Part shown: piece by piece, positions 1 to 5,398 of the stretch
Layout: every line of letters starts with the position of its first letter
How positions within the stretch are numbered: the stretch's first letter is position 1
Source of the DNA: Oscillospiraceae bacterium
Lineage (GTDB): Bacteria; Bacillota; Clostridia; Christensenellales; Aristaeellaceae
Direction of reading: 5' to 3'
DNA: 5,781 bases
NCBI GenBank assembly: GCA_031282605.1
Contig: JAITDK010000005.1
Span: 1 to 5,781 of the forward strand
Program-made: the position numbers and the translations under genes
Notes under the pieces: model-generated
Databases searched by the model: none
Told to the model about the DNA's origin: nothing
What the model saw: the letters and a program-made list of their open reading frames with translations, nothing else

Positions 1-15
1 CCATTAAGCGAATGC

Positions 16-26
16 GCCCGCTGTCT
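16..26 (-). repeat. 11-bp leader repeat, copy 1
   Basis: AGACAGCGGGC on the minus strand occurs here and again, identically, at 931-941. Both copies lie in noncoding sequence upstream of a leftward gene, and a TTAAT follows a few bases downstream in each. It may be a shared regulatory or leader element; its function is unknown. Confidence 0.4.
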
Positions 27-49
27 TAGGCACGGTTTTCCCAACGGGT

Positions 50-79
50 ATGATACCACATGGTGAGGGATGGCGTCAA
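50..79 (-). promoter_or_regulatory. Predicted sigma70/sigmaA-type promoter, leftward
   Basis: On the minus strand a -35 TTGACG (79-74) is followed after 18 bp by a -10 TATCAT (55-50). Each matches consensus at 5 of 6 positions. The three bases before the -10 read TGG, so there is also an extended -10 (TGn). Transcription would start near position 43 and run off the left edge, implying a further leftward gene with its own promoter rather than simple read-through from paralog A. This is a motif match only. Confidence 0.45.
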
Positions 80-122
80 GGGAAATTTTCAGGGCAAGAC
101 TATGCTTACATAATTATACTGT

Positions 123-875
123 TCACATCCTGAACGCCGCCAGCGTATTCTCAATCCCGTTATCGGCCAGCACCTGACGTCCAGCCGCCGTCAGATACCC
201 TTTCGAAAGCGCGCCGACCGGGGGATAATCTATCGCCGCGTGGTCGGTATAGTCCCAGTCAAGATAATAAATCTGATCCCGCTGCAAGGGGATGCGCCAG
301 GCGGCCTCGGCTTCCCACTTCCAAGGGTTGTCAAGCGGGCGAATCGAACGTCGCAGCACACCCTTGCGCCACACCGCGGCATGGGTGGTCACGCGCTGTT
401 CCGCGCCGTCCACCGCCATGCGGAACGGCGGGTACGGCGATTCCATGGTGTCGGCAATGGGAAAAGGCTTCACCACAAAACAACCTATGGCTGGATCGGC
501 GTCCATCCAGTCCAGACACTGGGTCAGCATGGCCTGATCCACCGGCCTGCTGATGAAGAAATCGTCCAACATGAATATGACGTATTCAGTATCGATATTA
601 TCCAGCATATTCATCGTCAGCAACCCCCAGGGAATACTCGCGCGCGGATCGCAGTTCCTCGGGCAGCGTACGTTTTGAAGCAGAGCCTTGAGCTTGTCGT
701 CGACAGGTTTAACGAATAGTTCATCGAGCGGCTTGCTTTCGGCGCCGAGCACGACGGGGTAAGGCCGGTTAGGCCAGTATTTCTCGAATAGTATGAAGAA
801 CGGTCTCCATAAATCGGAGTATCTGTCGCAGCTGGATATATAGACCGTGCAGCTGCCGTCGGTAACGATGGCCAA
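123..875 (-). CDS. Putative glycosyltransferase-like protein, paralog A
   Basis: Encodes about 250 residues and has paralogs B, C and D in this window. Visible landmarks from the start chosen here are YISSCD near residues 12-17, SDLWRPFF and KYWP shortly after, an acidic MLDDFF motif (D104, D105) after a hydrophobic strand, AAVWRK near 167-171, WKWE at 185-188 and a C-terminal GAL...DNGIE block. A hydrophobic strand ending in an acidic pair resembles the metal/nucleotide-sugar site of GT-A glycosyltransferases. The glycosyltransferase role is therefore inferred, and I cannot name a family. No signal peptide or membrane span is evident, so it is probably cytoplasmic. The start is taken as TTG at 875, because AAGGATGTGATCC (890-878) matches the 16S-complementary AAGGAGGTGATCC at 12 of 13 positions just before it. 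A GTG at 884 is also in frame but lies inside that site. It is more divergent than B and C, ends soon after NGIE, and is transcribed away from the operon at 1087. Confidence 0.8.
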   Translation of the reverse strand: MAIVTDGSCTVYISSCDRYSDLWRPFFILFEKYWPNRPYPVVLGAESKPLDELFVKPVDDKLKALLQNVRCPRNCDPRASIPWGLLTMNMLDNIDTEYVIFMLDDFFISRPVDQAMLTQCLDWMDADPAIGCFVVKPFPIADTMESPYPPFRMAVDGAEQRVTTHAAVWRKGVLRRSIRPLDNPWKWEAEAAWRIPLQRDQIYYLDWDYTDHAAIDYPPVGALSKGYLTAAGRQVLADNGIENTLAAFRM

Positions 876-877
876 TC

Positions 878-890
878 GGATCACATCCTT
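878..890 (-). promoter_or_regulatory. Ribosome binding site deciding a TTG start (paralog A)
   Basis: AAGGATGTGATCC on the minus strand is one mismatch from the full anti-Shine-Dalgarno complement. The in-frame GTG at 884 lies within this element, so the TTG at 875, two bases past its end (8 nt past the AAGGATG core), is the better start. Confidence 0.55.
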
Positions 891-933
891 AATTTAACGT
901 TGCCAATTAAACGCCGCCCGAATTAACATTGCC
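891..933. repeat. Three degenerate direct repeats, AATTAAC-type
   Basis: Three consecutive units read AATTTAACGTTGCC (891-904), AATTAAACGCCGCC (905-918) and AATTAACATTGCC (921-933). Units 1 and 2 match at 11 of 14 positions, and TTAACRTTGCC is shared by units 1 and 3. They lie directly upstream of the ribosome site of paralog A, so they could be binding sites for a regulator or part of its leader. They may also be chance in an AT-rich patch. Confidence 0.4.
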
Positions 934-941
934 CGCTGTCT
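931..941 (-). repeat. 11-bp leader repeat, copy 2
   Basis: This is the second exact copy of AGACAGCGGGC (minus strand), lying 55 bp upstream of the start of paralog A and overlapping the end of the AATTAAC repeat array. The first copy is at 16-26, in the leader of the next leftward gene. Confidence 0.4.
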
Positions 942-975
942 ACATATGCGTCCGCGCCGGCCCGCGGAACTTGTC

Positions 976-1010
976 ATGCGCGCAAGGTCTGTCCTAGTGA
1001 TCGCGCGCAT
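976..1010. repeat. 8-bp inverted repeat, ATGCGCGC / GCGCGCAT
   Basis: Perfect arms at 976-983 and 1003-1010 enclose a 19-nt spacer in the divergent intergenic region. There is no U-tract on either side, so a terminator is unlikely. It may be a regulator site or a leader hairpin for either divergent transcript. The GC-rich alternating composition makes chance occurrence more likely than for the neighbouring repeat. Confidence 0.4.
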
Positions 1011-1017
1011 ATAGTCA

Positions 1018-1068
1018 GTCGGACGGTTTTAGTTTTCAAGTTGATTGAGTATAATCGAGCCGTCCGAC
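1018..1068. promoter_or_regulatory. 9-bp inverted repeat flanking a TATAAT box, possible operator
   Basis: The arms GTCGGACGG (1018-1026) and CCGTCCGAC (1060-1068) are perfect reverse complements. Their centres are 42 bp apart, about four helical turns, so dimers bound at both would face the same side of DNA. Each arm also holds a small GTCnGAC palindrome. A consensus TATAAT lies between them at 1050-1055, and its start point would fall on the right arm, just before the ribosome site of the ACP-ligase gene. No good -35 element is visible at 16-18 bp, which would fit a promoter needing an activator. Regulator unknown. Confidence 0.45.
1050..1055 (+). promoter_or_regulatory. Candidate -10 element of the ACP-ligase operon
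   Basis: This is an exact TATAAT. A start near 1062 would give a leader of about 25 nt before the ATG at 1087. The matching -35 region (around 1026-1032, GTTTTAG) is poor, so the call rests on the -10 and its position alone. Confidence 0.35.
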
Positions 1069-1077
1069 AAAAGGAGG
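1069..1077 (+). promoter_or_regulatory. Strong ribosome binding site deciding the ACP-ligase start
   Basis: AAAAGGAGG sits 9 nt before the ATG at 1087, which is ideal geometry. This selects that ATG over the upstream in-frame TTG at 1045, which would place the promoter and operator inside the coding sequence, and over the ATG at 1096. Confidence 0.8.
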
Positions 1078-1086
1078 CGCCGCCGC

Positions 1087-2811
1087 ATGGATGTAATGGA
1101 GAATGTCGTTCGGCTGATACGCGAGGCAGCGCCCGTAGCGGTCGCGATCAGCGAGCAAACCCATATGTTCACCGACCTGGGGCTGGATTCGATGACATAT
1201 ATGGTGCTGCTGCGCGGCATAGAGGAGGAGTATGGCTTCGAGTTCTCAATAATCGAGATGGAGCCGTGCCTGGTAGTGGGAACACTCGTCGAGACGGTGA
1301 AACAGAGACTGCGGTTAAAGAGCGGCATGATTAGGAACGCGCTGCTTAACCGCGATAATTGGGGCAAGACGGCGATATTCGACGGCGACGCCGCCATTAC
1401 ATACGGCGAGATCGCGAGGAAAGCGATGGCTGTCCGAGAGGCGCTGAACGCCCGAACTGGCGCGCATGTCGCCGTGCTGCTGCCCAACGGCGCGGATTTT
1501 ATCGCGGCGTTGCATGGGATAATGATCGCGGGGCGAACCGCGTTCCCGTTGAGCGCGACGCTGACCCGCCGCGAGGTTGAATCCATGCTTGAGCAAGGCG
1601 ACGCCGCGACCGTTATAACCTGCAAGAGCTTCACGCCGCTGTTCGACCAAATGGACAGCCGTCCCGGTTTAATCTATATGGATGACGTTTCCCCGGTGGG
1701 CGACGTTTCCCCGGTGGACGACGGGGGCGAATCCGCGCCGGGCGCGTATCCGCAGAATCCCGAAGGGGTTCTGCCCGATTCGCCGTTGATACTGCTGGCC
1801 ACGTCGGGCACGACCGGTAAGGCCAAGATTGTCATGCTGTCCGAACGCAACATAGCCAGCTGTGTATCCGATTATCTAGACATAACCAATCTTGACGCGC
1901 TTGGCGTCGATATACGATACATATTGAGCCTGCCGTTCTCGTCGTCATACGGCATATTCATATTGAGCGTCATTGTGCGCAAGGGGTTCGCAATCGCTAT
2001 GACGCCCGAACCATTCACGCTGGACGCGTTCTACCGCGCGATCGAGCGGTACGCAATCACGAACTACCTCGGCGGCGCGATGGCCGTCACGCTGATGGCG
2101 GAGAATATCGGGCGGCCTATCCCTTACGACGTCAGCTCGCTGCGTTGCTGCGCGTTCGGCGGAAGCGGCGTGCCCAGGGAGACGCTGGTCAGGCTGACGC
2201 GCGCGTTTGACGGCGTGGAGTTTTGGATGGGGTATGGCTTGACCGAGGCGGGCCCGGTGATAACCCAAGCCAAGAAGCCTATGCCGGAGGATAAGCTAGG
2301 CTCGGCGGGGGTCGCGGGAAAGCACGTCACGCTGATGATAGAATCGGACGGCGTCAAGACCCAAACCCCGTTTGCGCGCGGCGAGGTGGTCGTCAAAGGC
2401 CCGAACATAATGCTGGGCTACTACAAAAACGAGGCCGAGACCGAGCGGATGATCCATGACGGCTGGCTGCATACCGGGGACATGGGCTATCTGGACGACG
2501 ACGGCTATCTTTACCTGTGCGGCCGGATTAGGAATATAATACTGTCCAGGGGGTTCACGGTATACCCGGAAGAGATTGAGGAGTGCGTCATGGCCAGCGG
2601 ACTGGCGGAATCCTGCGTCGTGTATGGTCGGCCTGACAGTTTCGGCAGCGAACAGGTATGCGCCGACGTCGTGCCAAAGGATCCGGTTACGTCCGTTGAT
2701 GACGTTATGGCCTGGTGCGCGAGCCGTCTTGCGGATTACAAGCAGCCCCGGCATGTGAGGATGACCAGCGCTGTCCTTAAGACGGCCACAGGGAAGATTG
2801 CGCGCGCGTGA
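1087..2811 (+). CDS. Acyl carrier protein-AMP ligase fusion (acyl/aminoacyl-ACP synthetase)
   Basis: A 574-residue protein with two domains. Residues 1 to about 78 form an acyl carrier domain. It has LGLDS at 31-35, where Ser35 should carry the phosphopantetheine arm, and the following helix YMVLLRGIEEEYGFEF is typical. Residues from about 85 onward form an ANL-superfamily adenylation domain. Its motifs are the P-loop TSGTTGKAK (239-247), YGLTEAGP (383-390), LHTGD (461-465), the hinge GR (479-480), GFTVYPEEIEE (489-499) and KTATGK (565-570) with the likely catalytic Lys570. All core motifs look intact. The A4 region reads LPFSSSYG (282-289), without the FDxS signature of amino-acid-selecting NRPS domains, so an acyl or aryl acid is a better guess than an alpha-amino acid. 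Expected reaction: ATP-dependent adenylation, then loading onto its own ACP or a partner's. Carrier-first order is the reverse of usual NRPS A-T order. It is first in an operon, 9 bp ahead of the BtrH-like gene. The substrate is unknown. Confidence 0.9.
   Translation: MDVMENVVRLIREAAPVAVAISEQTHMFTDLGLDSMTYMVLLRGIEEEYGFEFSIIEMEPCLVVGTLVETVKQRLRLKSGMIRNALLNRDNWGKTAIFDGDAAITYGEIARKAMAVREALNARTGAHVAVLLPNGADFIAALHGIMIAGRTAFPLSATLTRREVESMLEQGDAATVITCKSFTPLFDQMDSRPGLIYMDDVSPVGDVSPVDDGGESAPGAYPQNPEGVLPDSPLILLATSGTTGKAKIVMLSERNIASCVSDYLDITNLDALGVDIRYILSLPFSSSYGIFILSVIVRKGFAIAMTPEPFTLDAFYRAIERYAITNYLGGAMAVTLMAENIGRPIPYDVSSLRCCAFGGSGVPRETLVRLTRAFDGVEFWMGYGLTEAGPVITQAKKPMPEDKLGSAGVAGKHVTLMIESDGVKTQTPFARGEVVVKGPNIMLGYYKNEAETERMIHDGWLHTGDMGYLDDDGYLYLCGRIRNIILSRGFTVYPEEIEECVMASGLAESCVVYGRPDSFGSEQVCADVVPKDPVTSVDDVMAWCASRLADYKQPRHVRMTSAVLKTATGKIARA
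1684..1717 (+). repeat. 18-bp-period tandem duplication inside the ligase gene
   Basis: GACGTTTCCCCGGTGG occurs at 1684-1699 and again at 1702-1717, an 18-bp period. It encodes two copies of DVSPV plus one residue (G, then D), at protein residues 200-211. It lies in the variable loop before the P-loop and keeps frame, so it probably does not affect activity. Confidence 0.7.
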
Positions 2812-2820
2812 GGCTGGCGG

Positions 2821-3684
2821 ATGAACATTATCCACTTCAGGGGACTGAACTGTTATTCAAACAGCCTTGTCAGCGTCGCGGACTCGTTCGGGATCGATTA
2901 CACGCTGGCGTTCGGCGATCTGTGGTCGGAGATGGATCTAAGGTACGATCCGTTCAGGGAGAAGTATTTATCGCCGCGTTTGCTAGGCAACCTGAATGCG
3001 CTGGGATGCACTGTTAAAATATTGCCCAGCGAGACGCGGGACGATATCGAAGGCAGCCTGTTGGGACTGAATAACGGCGATTGCGTGATTATCGGCATGG
3101 ATCGCAGCATGGTTCCATGGAATCCATACTTTGGGGGGATCAGCGGTCCGCATTACTTCGCGGCCGAGTATTCCGCCGACGATCCCATACTGTGTTTCGA
3201 TCCCACGTTCAACGCGCGCAATGAAAAACTGCGGCGCGACTATATAGTCGAGCGCGCGAACCGAATCAGCGTGCTGAAGCCTCGCGCGCCGGAGCCGTGG
3301 ATGCCAGATGATACGGCCGAGCTGAGGGCTGTCGCGGAAGGCCGCGGCGAGCGGCTGCGACGCATGACGGAATGGATTGAGCGCTGCAGCTCGGACGGAG
3401 GCGCCGAGGCGGAGCGATTCGCCAAGTATGTAGAGGCGTTGATCAACAACCGCAGCCTGTATCGCCGATACTTGGACAGATGTGCGCCTGAGATTCTGGA
3501 CGCGCTGGGCACGTTCGACGATAGTCTGCTCAGGCGCTGGAGCGCGGTGAAGCATGGATTGGTTAAGGCTTCAGTCGCCCGGCAAAGCGGCAGGCGGAGC
3601 GACAGACTGCTGAATGAGATAAGGGCGTACGCGACCGAATTGGTTGACAGGGAATCGAACGCGGCGAAGAGGGTTGTTGGATGA
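2821..3684 (+). CDS. BtrH-like acyltransferase (papain-like Cys-His-Asp fold)
   Basis: Encodes 287 residues. The N-terminal IHFRGLNCYSNSL (4-16), with Cys11 at the start of a helix, resembles the BtrH N-terminal domain family. A GPHYFAAEY segment with His111 is followed by CFDPTF with Asp127, giving the Cys...His...Asp order of papain/C39-like folds. BtrH itself transfers the acyl chain of the ACP BtrI onto the amine of ribostamycin in butirosin biosynthesis. By analogy this protein should take the acyl group from the ACP domain of the preceding gene and pass it to an amine or hydroxyl acceptor. Residues from about 160 onward are charged, largely helical, and rich in Arg and Glu, like the helical C-terminal regions that accompany this fold. 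No signal peptide or membrane segment is seen. The ATG is 9 bp after the ligase stop, and GAGG overlapping that stop can serve as ribosome site, so the two are probably translationally coupled. The main alternative is a cysteine peptidase or amidase of the same fold. Confidence 0.7.
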   Translation: MNIIHFRGLNCYSNSLVSVADSFGIDYTLAFGDLWSEMDLRYDPFREKYLSPRLLGNLNALGCTVKILPSETRDDIEGSLLGLNNGDCVIIGMDRSMVPWNPYFGGISGPHYFAAEYSADDPILCFDPTFNARNEKLRRDYIVERANRISVLKPRAPEPWMPDDTAELRAVAEGRGERLRRMTEWIERCSSDGGAEAERFAKYVEALINNRSLYRRYLDRCAPEILDALGTFDDSLLRRWSAVKHGLVKASVARQSGRRSDRLLNEIRAYATELVDRESNAAKRVVG

Positions 3685-3704
3685 AGGGCGCGGGGTATAA
3701 CCCG

Positions 3705-4472
3705 TCAACGCGTCGGCTCCTCAACCCTTTTCCCCTTGGCGGAGTAAGGCGTCTTTTTCCAAACGCCTCGCTTGCTGAAGTCCATCTCTATTCCGTTGTC
3801 GCGCAGGGCTTCGACACCCTCGATCTGCCAGGCGCGATGGTATAGGGCGCCGCTGCGCGGGTAGGTCATAGGGCTTACGCGGGATGAATACATCTGTTCC
3901 TTCCAATACTTGCTGCGGTTTGATCCCCAGTATTCCCATGTCCAGGCCGTTTCAGTAGGACGCATGGATTTGACCAGCGACTGGCGACGCCATATCGCGG
4001 CCTGGGCGCTGACGCGCCACGCTTCTGTCTTGGGCGTCGGACGATATACCAGATCCCTGTGAGCGTCGCCTATATTAGACGGATCGATGCCATTCCTGGC
4101 CCATTGGAACTTGCACGCCTTGGGGTCGGCCTCTATCCAGTCCAGCGTCTTGGTAATGAACGCCTGGTTAACGGGCTTGGTCAGGAAGAAGTCTTCGAGC
4201 ATGAACAGCACGAACGGGCTTGGAATGACGCTTAATGTCCTTGAGTTCAATTCGCCCCAGGCGACTCTTTGTTTCGGAGTATAGAATCTCGGACACTTTA
4301 TATCAAGACCGGGGAAGCTGAACGTACGCGTCTCGGATACCAGTACTATCCGGTACGGGCAGTCCGGCCAGTATTTTACCAGCAGCGTGAAGAACGGCTC
4401 CCACAGGTCGGAATACGCGTCGCAGCTTGAAACATACAAAACGCAGCGCTTATCCAGCATGTTTCCTTGCAT
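3705..4472 (-). CDS. Putative glycosyltransferase-like protein, paralog B
   Basis: Encodes 255 residues. The order of landmarks is as in A and C: LYVSSCDAYSDLWEPFF near the N-terminus (SSCD 15-18), KYWPDCPY, PGLDIKCPRFY, MLEDFF after a hydrophobic strand (E93, D94), AAIWRR (158-163), WTWE, and a GALYHRAW...LRDNGIE block. The C-terminus extends with a basic, Lys-rich tail of about 25 residues. The acidic motif is LED where A and C have LDD, a conservative change. It is closest to paralog C, sharing DAYSDLW, KYWPDCPY and CPRFY. The glycosyltransferase role is inferred from the motif and family layout. The start is ATG 4472, because AAGGTGG lies 5 nt before it; the in-frame GTG at 4481 is inside that site. 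It converges on the BtrH-like gene with 20 bp between stops and lies downstream of C across a strong hairpin. Confidence 0.8.
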   Translation of the reverse strand: MQGNMLDKRCVLYVSSCDAYSDLWEPFFTLLVKYWPDCPYRIVLVSETRTFSFPGLDIKCPRFYTPKQRVAWGELNSRTLSVIPSPFVLFMLEDFFLTKPVNQAFITKTLDWIEADPKACKFQWARNGIDPSNIGDAHRDLVYRPTPKTEAWRVSAQAAIWRRQSLVKSMRPTETAWTWEYWGSNRSKYWKEQMYSSRVSPMTYPRSGALYHRAWQIEGVEALRDNGIEMDFSKRGVWKKTPYSAKGKRVEEPTR

Positions 4473-4477
4473 GAAAT

Positions 4478-4484
4478 CCACCTT
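4478..4484 (-). promoter_or_regulatory. Ribosome binding site, paralog B
   Basis: AAGGTGG on the minus strand lies 5 nt before the ATG at 4472. It overlaps the alternative GTG at 4481 and so argues against that start. Confidence 0.5.
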
Positions 4485-4571
4485 ATATCAATTTTTCCAA
4501 ACCACGCTCCCGGAGGCGCGGCGTCAATGGAATAAGTATATTTTGCCGTCTCATGCAATATAACGCGAGTT

Positions 4572-4612
4572 CGGCGGAGTTAACCCCTCCGCCGCGTGGC
4601 GGAGGGGTTAAC
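4572..4612 (-). terminator. Strong hairpin after paralog C, possible terminator or processing element
   Basis: The arms at 4579-4593 and 4598-4612 (plus strand GTTAACCCCTCCGCC and its exact reverse complement) form a perfect 15-bp stem with a 4-nt loop. The hairpin begins 29 nt past the stop codon of paralog C. It lacks the U-run of a classical intrinsic terminator on either strand, so it may instead stabilise the upstream mRNA or be a partial terminator. A competing 8-bp stem, CGGCGGAG (4572-4579) with CTCCGCCG (4587-4594), uses part of the same sequence and excludes the main stem. Confidence 0.55.
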
Positions 4613-4641
4613 CACGGGTAGTATATGGGCGTTAACCGCGT

Positions 4642-5352
4642 CTATCTCTTCCATATCTTTGTTCTAATACCGCGACGCTTGAAATCTAGCTCAATGCCGT
4701 TCGCGCGGAGGATGTCTATGCCGGGCTGCTGCCATTTGCCCTGGAAGAGCGCGCCTCCGCGCGGTATAAAAATGAAATAGTTCGTGCAAATATAGAGGTT
4801 ATCATTGCATAGTGTGCACCTATCATTGCCTCCCGACTCCCAGTTCCATACAGTCTCGTGCGGACGCAGCGTACGCATCAGCGTTTCGTGTCGCCATATC
4901 GACGGGTATGCGGTTATAAGGCGGTTTGGTTCAAGCTCGTAGCGTGGAATCTCACCCTGTTCAACCGCATGCTTGCGAATCCATCGCAGTCGCGACGCGT
5001 CCGGATTGCTTTCCATGAAGTTCAGACCGTGGTCGATTACGTTCTGATCGACCGGCTCAGTCAGGATATAATCGTCGAGAGTGAAAAGGATAAAAGGCGA
5101 CTTAATGGATTTTAACGTCTTGGCAGTCCGTTCGCTCCAGTGCGGGCGCGCGCCCTTACGATAGAATCGCGGGCACTGTATATCAAGGCCGGGATAACTA
5201 AACGTCTTTGTTTCGGAAGAGAGTACGATCGGATACGGGCAGTCCGGCCAATATTTTACGAACAACGTGAAGAACGGCTTCCATAGGTCGGAGTATGCGT
5301 CGCAGCTGGATATATACAGCGTGCAGCGATTATCGTGAGTGACATTCTCCAT
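4642..5352 (-). CDS. Putative glycosyltransferase-like protein, paralog C
   Basis: Encodes 236 residues. It opens with MENVTHDNRC and LYISSCDAYSDLWKPFF (SSCD 15-18), followed by KYWPDCPYPIVL, PGLDIQCPRFY, FTLDDYIL (D93, D94), PSIWRHE (150-156), WNWE, and a terminal GGALFQGKW...LRANGIELDFKRRG block. It is the member most like B in protein and also partly at DNA level, notably in the 5' third, suggesting a fairly recent duplication. The assignment as a GT-A-type sugar transferase is inferred from the LDD motif after a hydrophobic strand and is not proven. The start is ATG 5352, with AGGTG 8 nt upstream; the in-frame GTG at 5361 overlaps that site and is less likely. It lies 46 bp downstream of paralog D in the same direction, so the two may be co-transcribed. 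A strong hairpin follows its stop. Confidence 0.8.
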   Translation of the reverse strand: MENVTHDNRCTLYISSCDAYSDLWKPFFTLFVKYWPDCPYPIVLSSETKTFSYPGLDIQCPRFYRKGARPHWSERTAKTLKSIKSPFILFTLDDYILTEPVDQNVIDHGLNFMESNPDASRLRWIRKHAVEQGEIPRYELEPNRLITAYPSIWRHETLMRTLRPHETVWNWESGGNDRCTLCNDNLYICTNYFIFIPRGGALFQGKWQQPGIDILRANGIELDFKRRGIRTKIWKR

Positions 5353-5360
5353 GGCGTTCA

Positions 5361-5365
5361 CACCT
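5361..5365 (-). promoter_or_regulatory. Ribosome binding site, paralog C
   Basis: AGGTG on the minus strand, within an A-rich leader, lies 8 nt before the ATG at 5352. The alternative GTG at 5361 overlaps it. Confidence 0.45.
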
Positions 5366-5398
5366 ATCTTTTATTGTTTTACTGTTTTATCGCCTTAT

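Larger units (their letters stand above)
1..122. other. Noncoding left edge, leader of a leftward gene outside the window
   Basis: No coding region is supported here. Reading leftward, the segment follows the stop of paralog A, then shows a promoter-like pair (50-79) and an untranslated leader of more than 40 nt. A minus-strand ATG at 4-2 is the only ATG near the edge, and it lacks a convincing Shine-Dalgarno sequence, so the next gene's start cannot be placed. No terminator with a U-tract was found after the stop at 123. Confidence 0.5.
4473..4641. other. Intergenic region between paralogs C and B
   Basis: These 169 bp hold a hairpin near the end of C (4572-4612) and the ribosome site of B. 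Reading leftward, TATACT and TTGACG words occur, but none is paired with a proper partner at 16-18 bp, so I cannot place a promoter for B with confidence. GTTAAC occurs three times (4579, 4607 and 4631), two of them inside the hairpin arms. Confidence 0.4.

Noticed and set aside
110..120. Minus-strand TATAAT just past the stop of paralog A as a promoter
   Set aside because: No -35 element at 16-18 bp and no extended -10. The pair at 50-79 is much better.
240..719. Open frame of 159 codons on the plus strand across paralog A
   Set aside because: Paralog A on the other strand is supported by three homologous copies in the window. This frame has His/Arg-rich antisense composition.
971..1000. 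Plus-strand TTGTCA as -35 of a promoter in the divergent region
   Set aside because: The hexamers 17-18 bp downstream (CTAGTG, TAGTGA) are poor -10 matches.
1045..1086. Upstream TTG start extending the ACP-ligase by 14 residues with an Arg-rich stretch
   Set aside because: The Arg codons are the Shine-Dalgarno sequence read as codons. AAAAGGAGG is ideally placed for the ATG at 1087, and the TTG would put the promoter box and operator arm in coding sequence.
1029..1634. Open frame of 201 codons on the minus strand
   Set aside because: Antisense to the ACP and adenylation domains, with Ser/Ile-rich low-complexity composition and no recognisable domain. It is a shadow of the real gene.
2296..2835. 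Open frame of 179 codons on the minus strand
   Set aside because: Antisense to the conserved C-terminal adenylation motifs of the ligase, with no family resemblance.
2983..3555. Open frame of 190 codons on the minus strand
   Set aside because: Entirely antisense to the BtrH-like gene, which has an identifiable fold pattern and proper spacing to its upstream partner.
3691..3704. Small GGGT-ATA-ACCC hairpin between the convergent stops as a bidirectional terminator
   Set aside because: Only a 4-bp stem with a 3-nt loop and no U-tract on either side. It is too weak to call.
4490..4540. Minus-strand TTGACG upstream of paralog B as a promoter
   Set aside because: No acceptable -10 hexamer lies 16-18 bp downstream, so it was not annotated despite its likeness to the -35 at 74-79.
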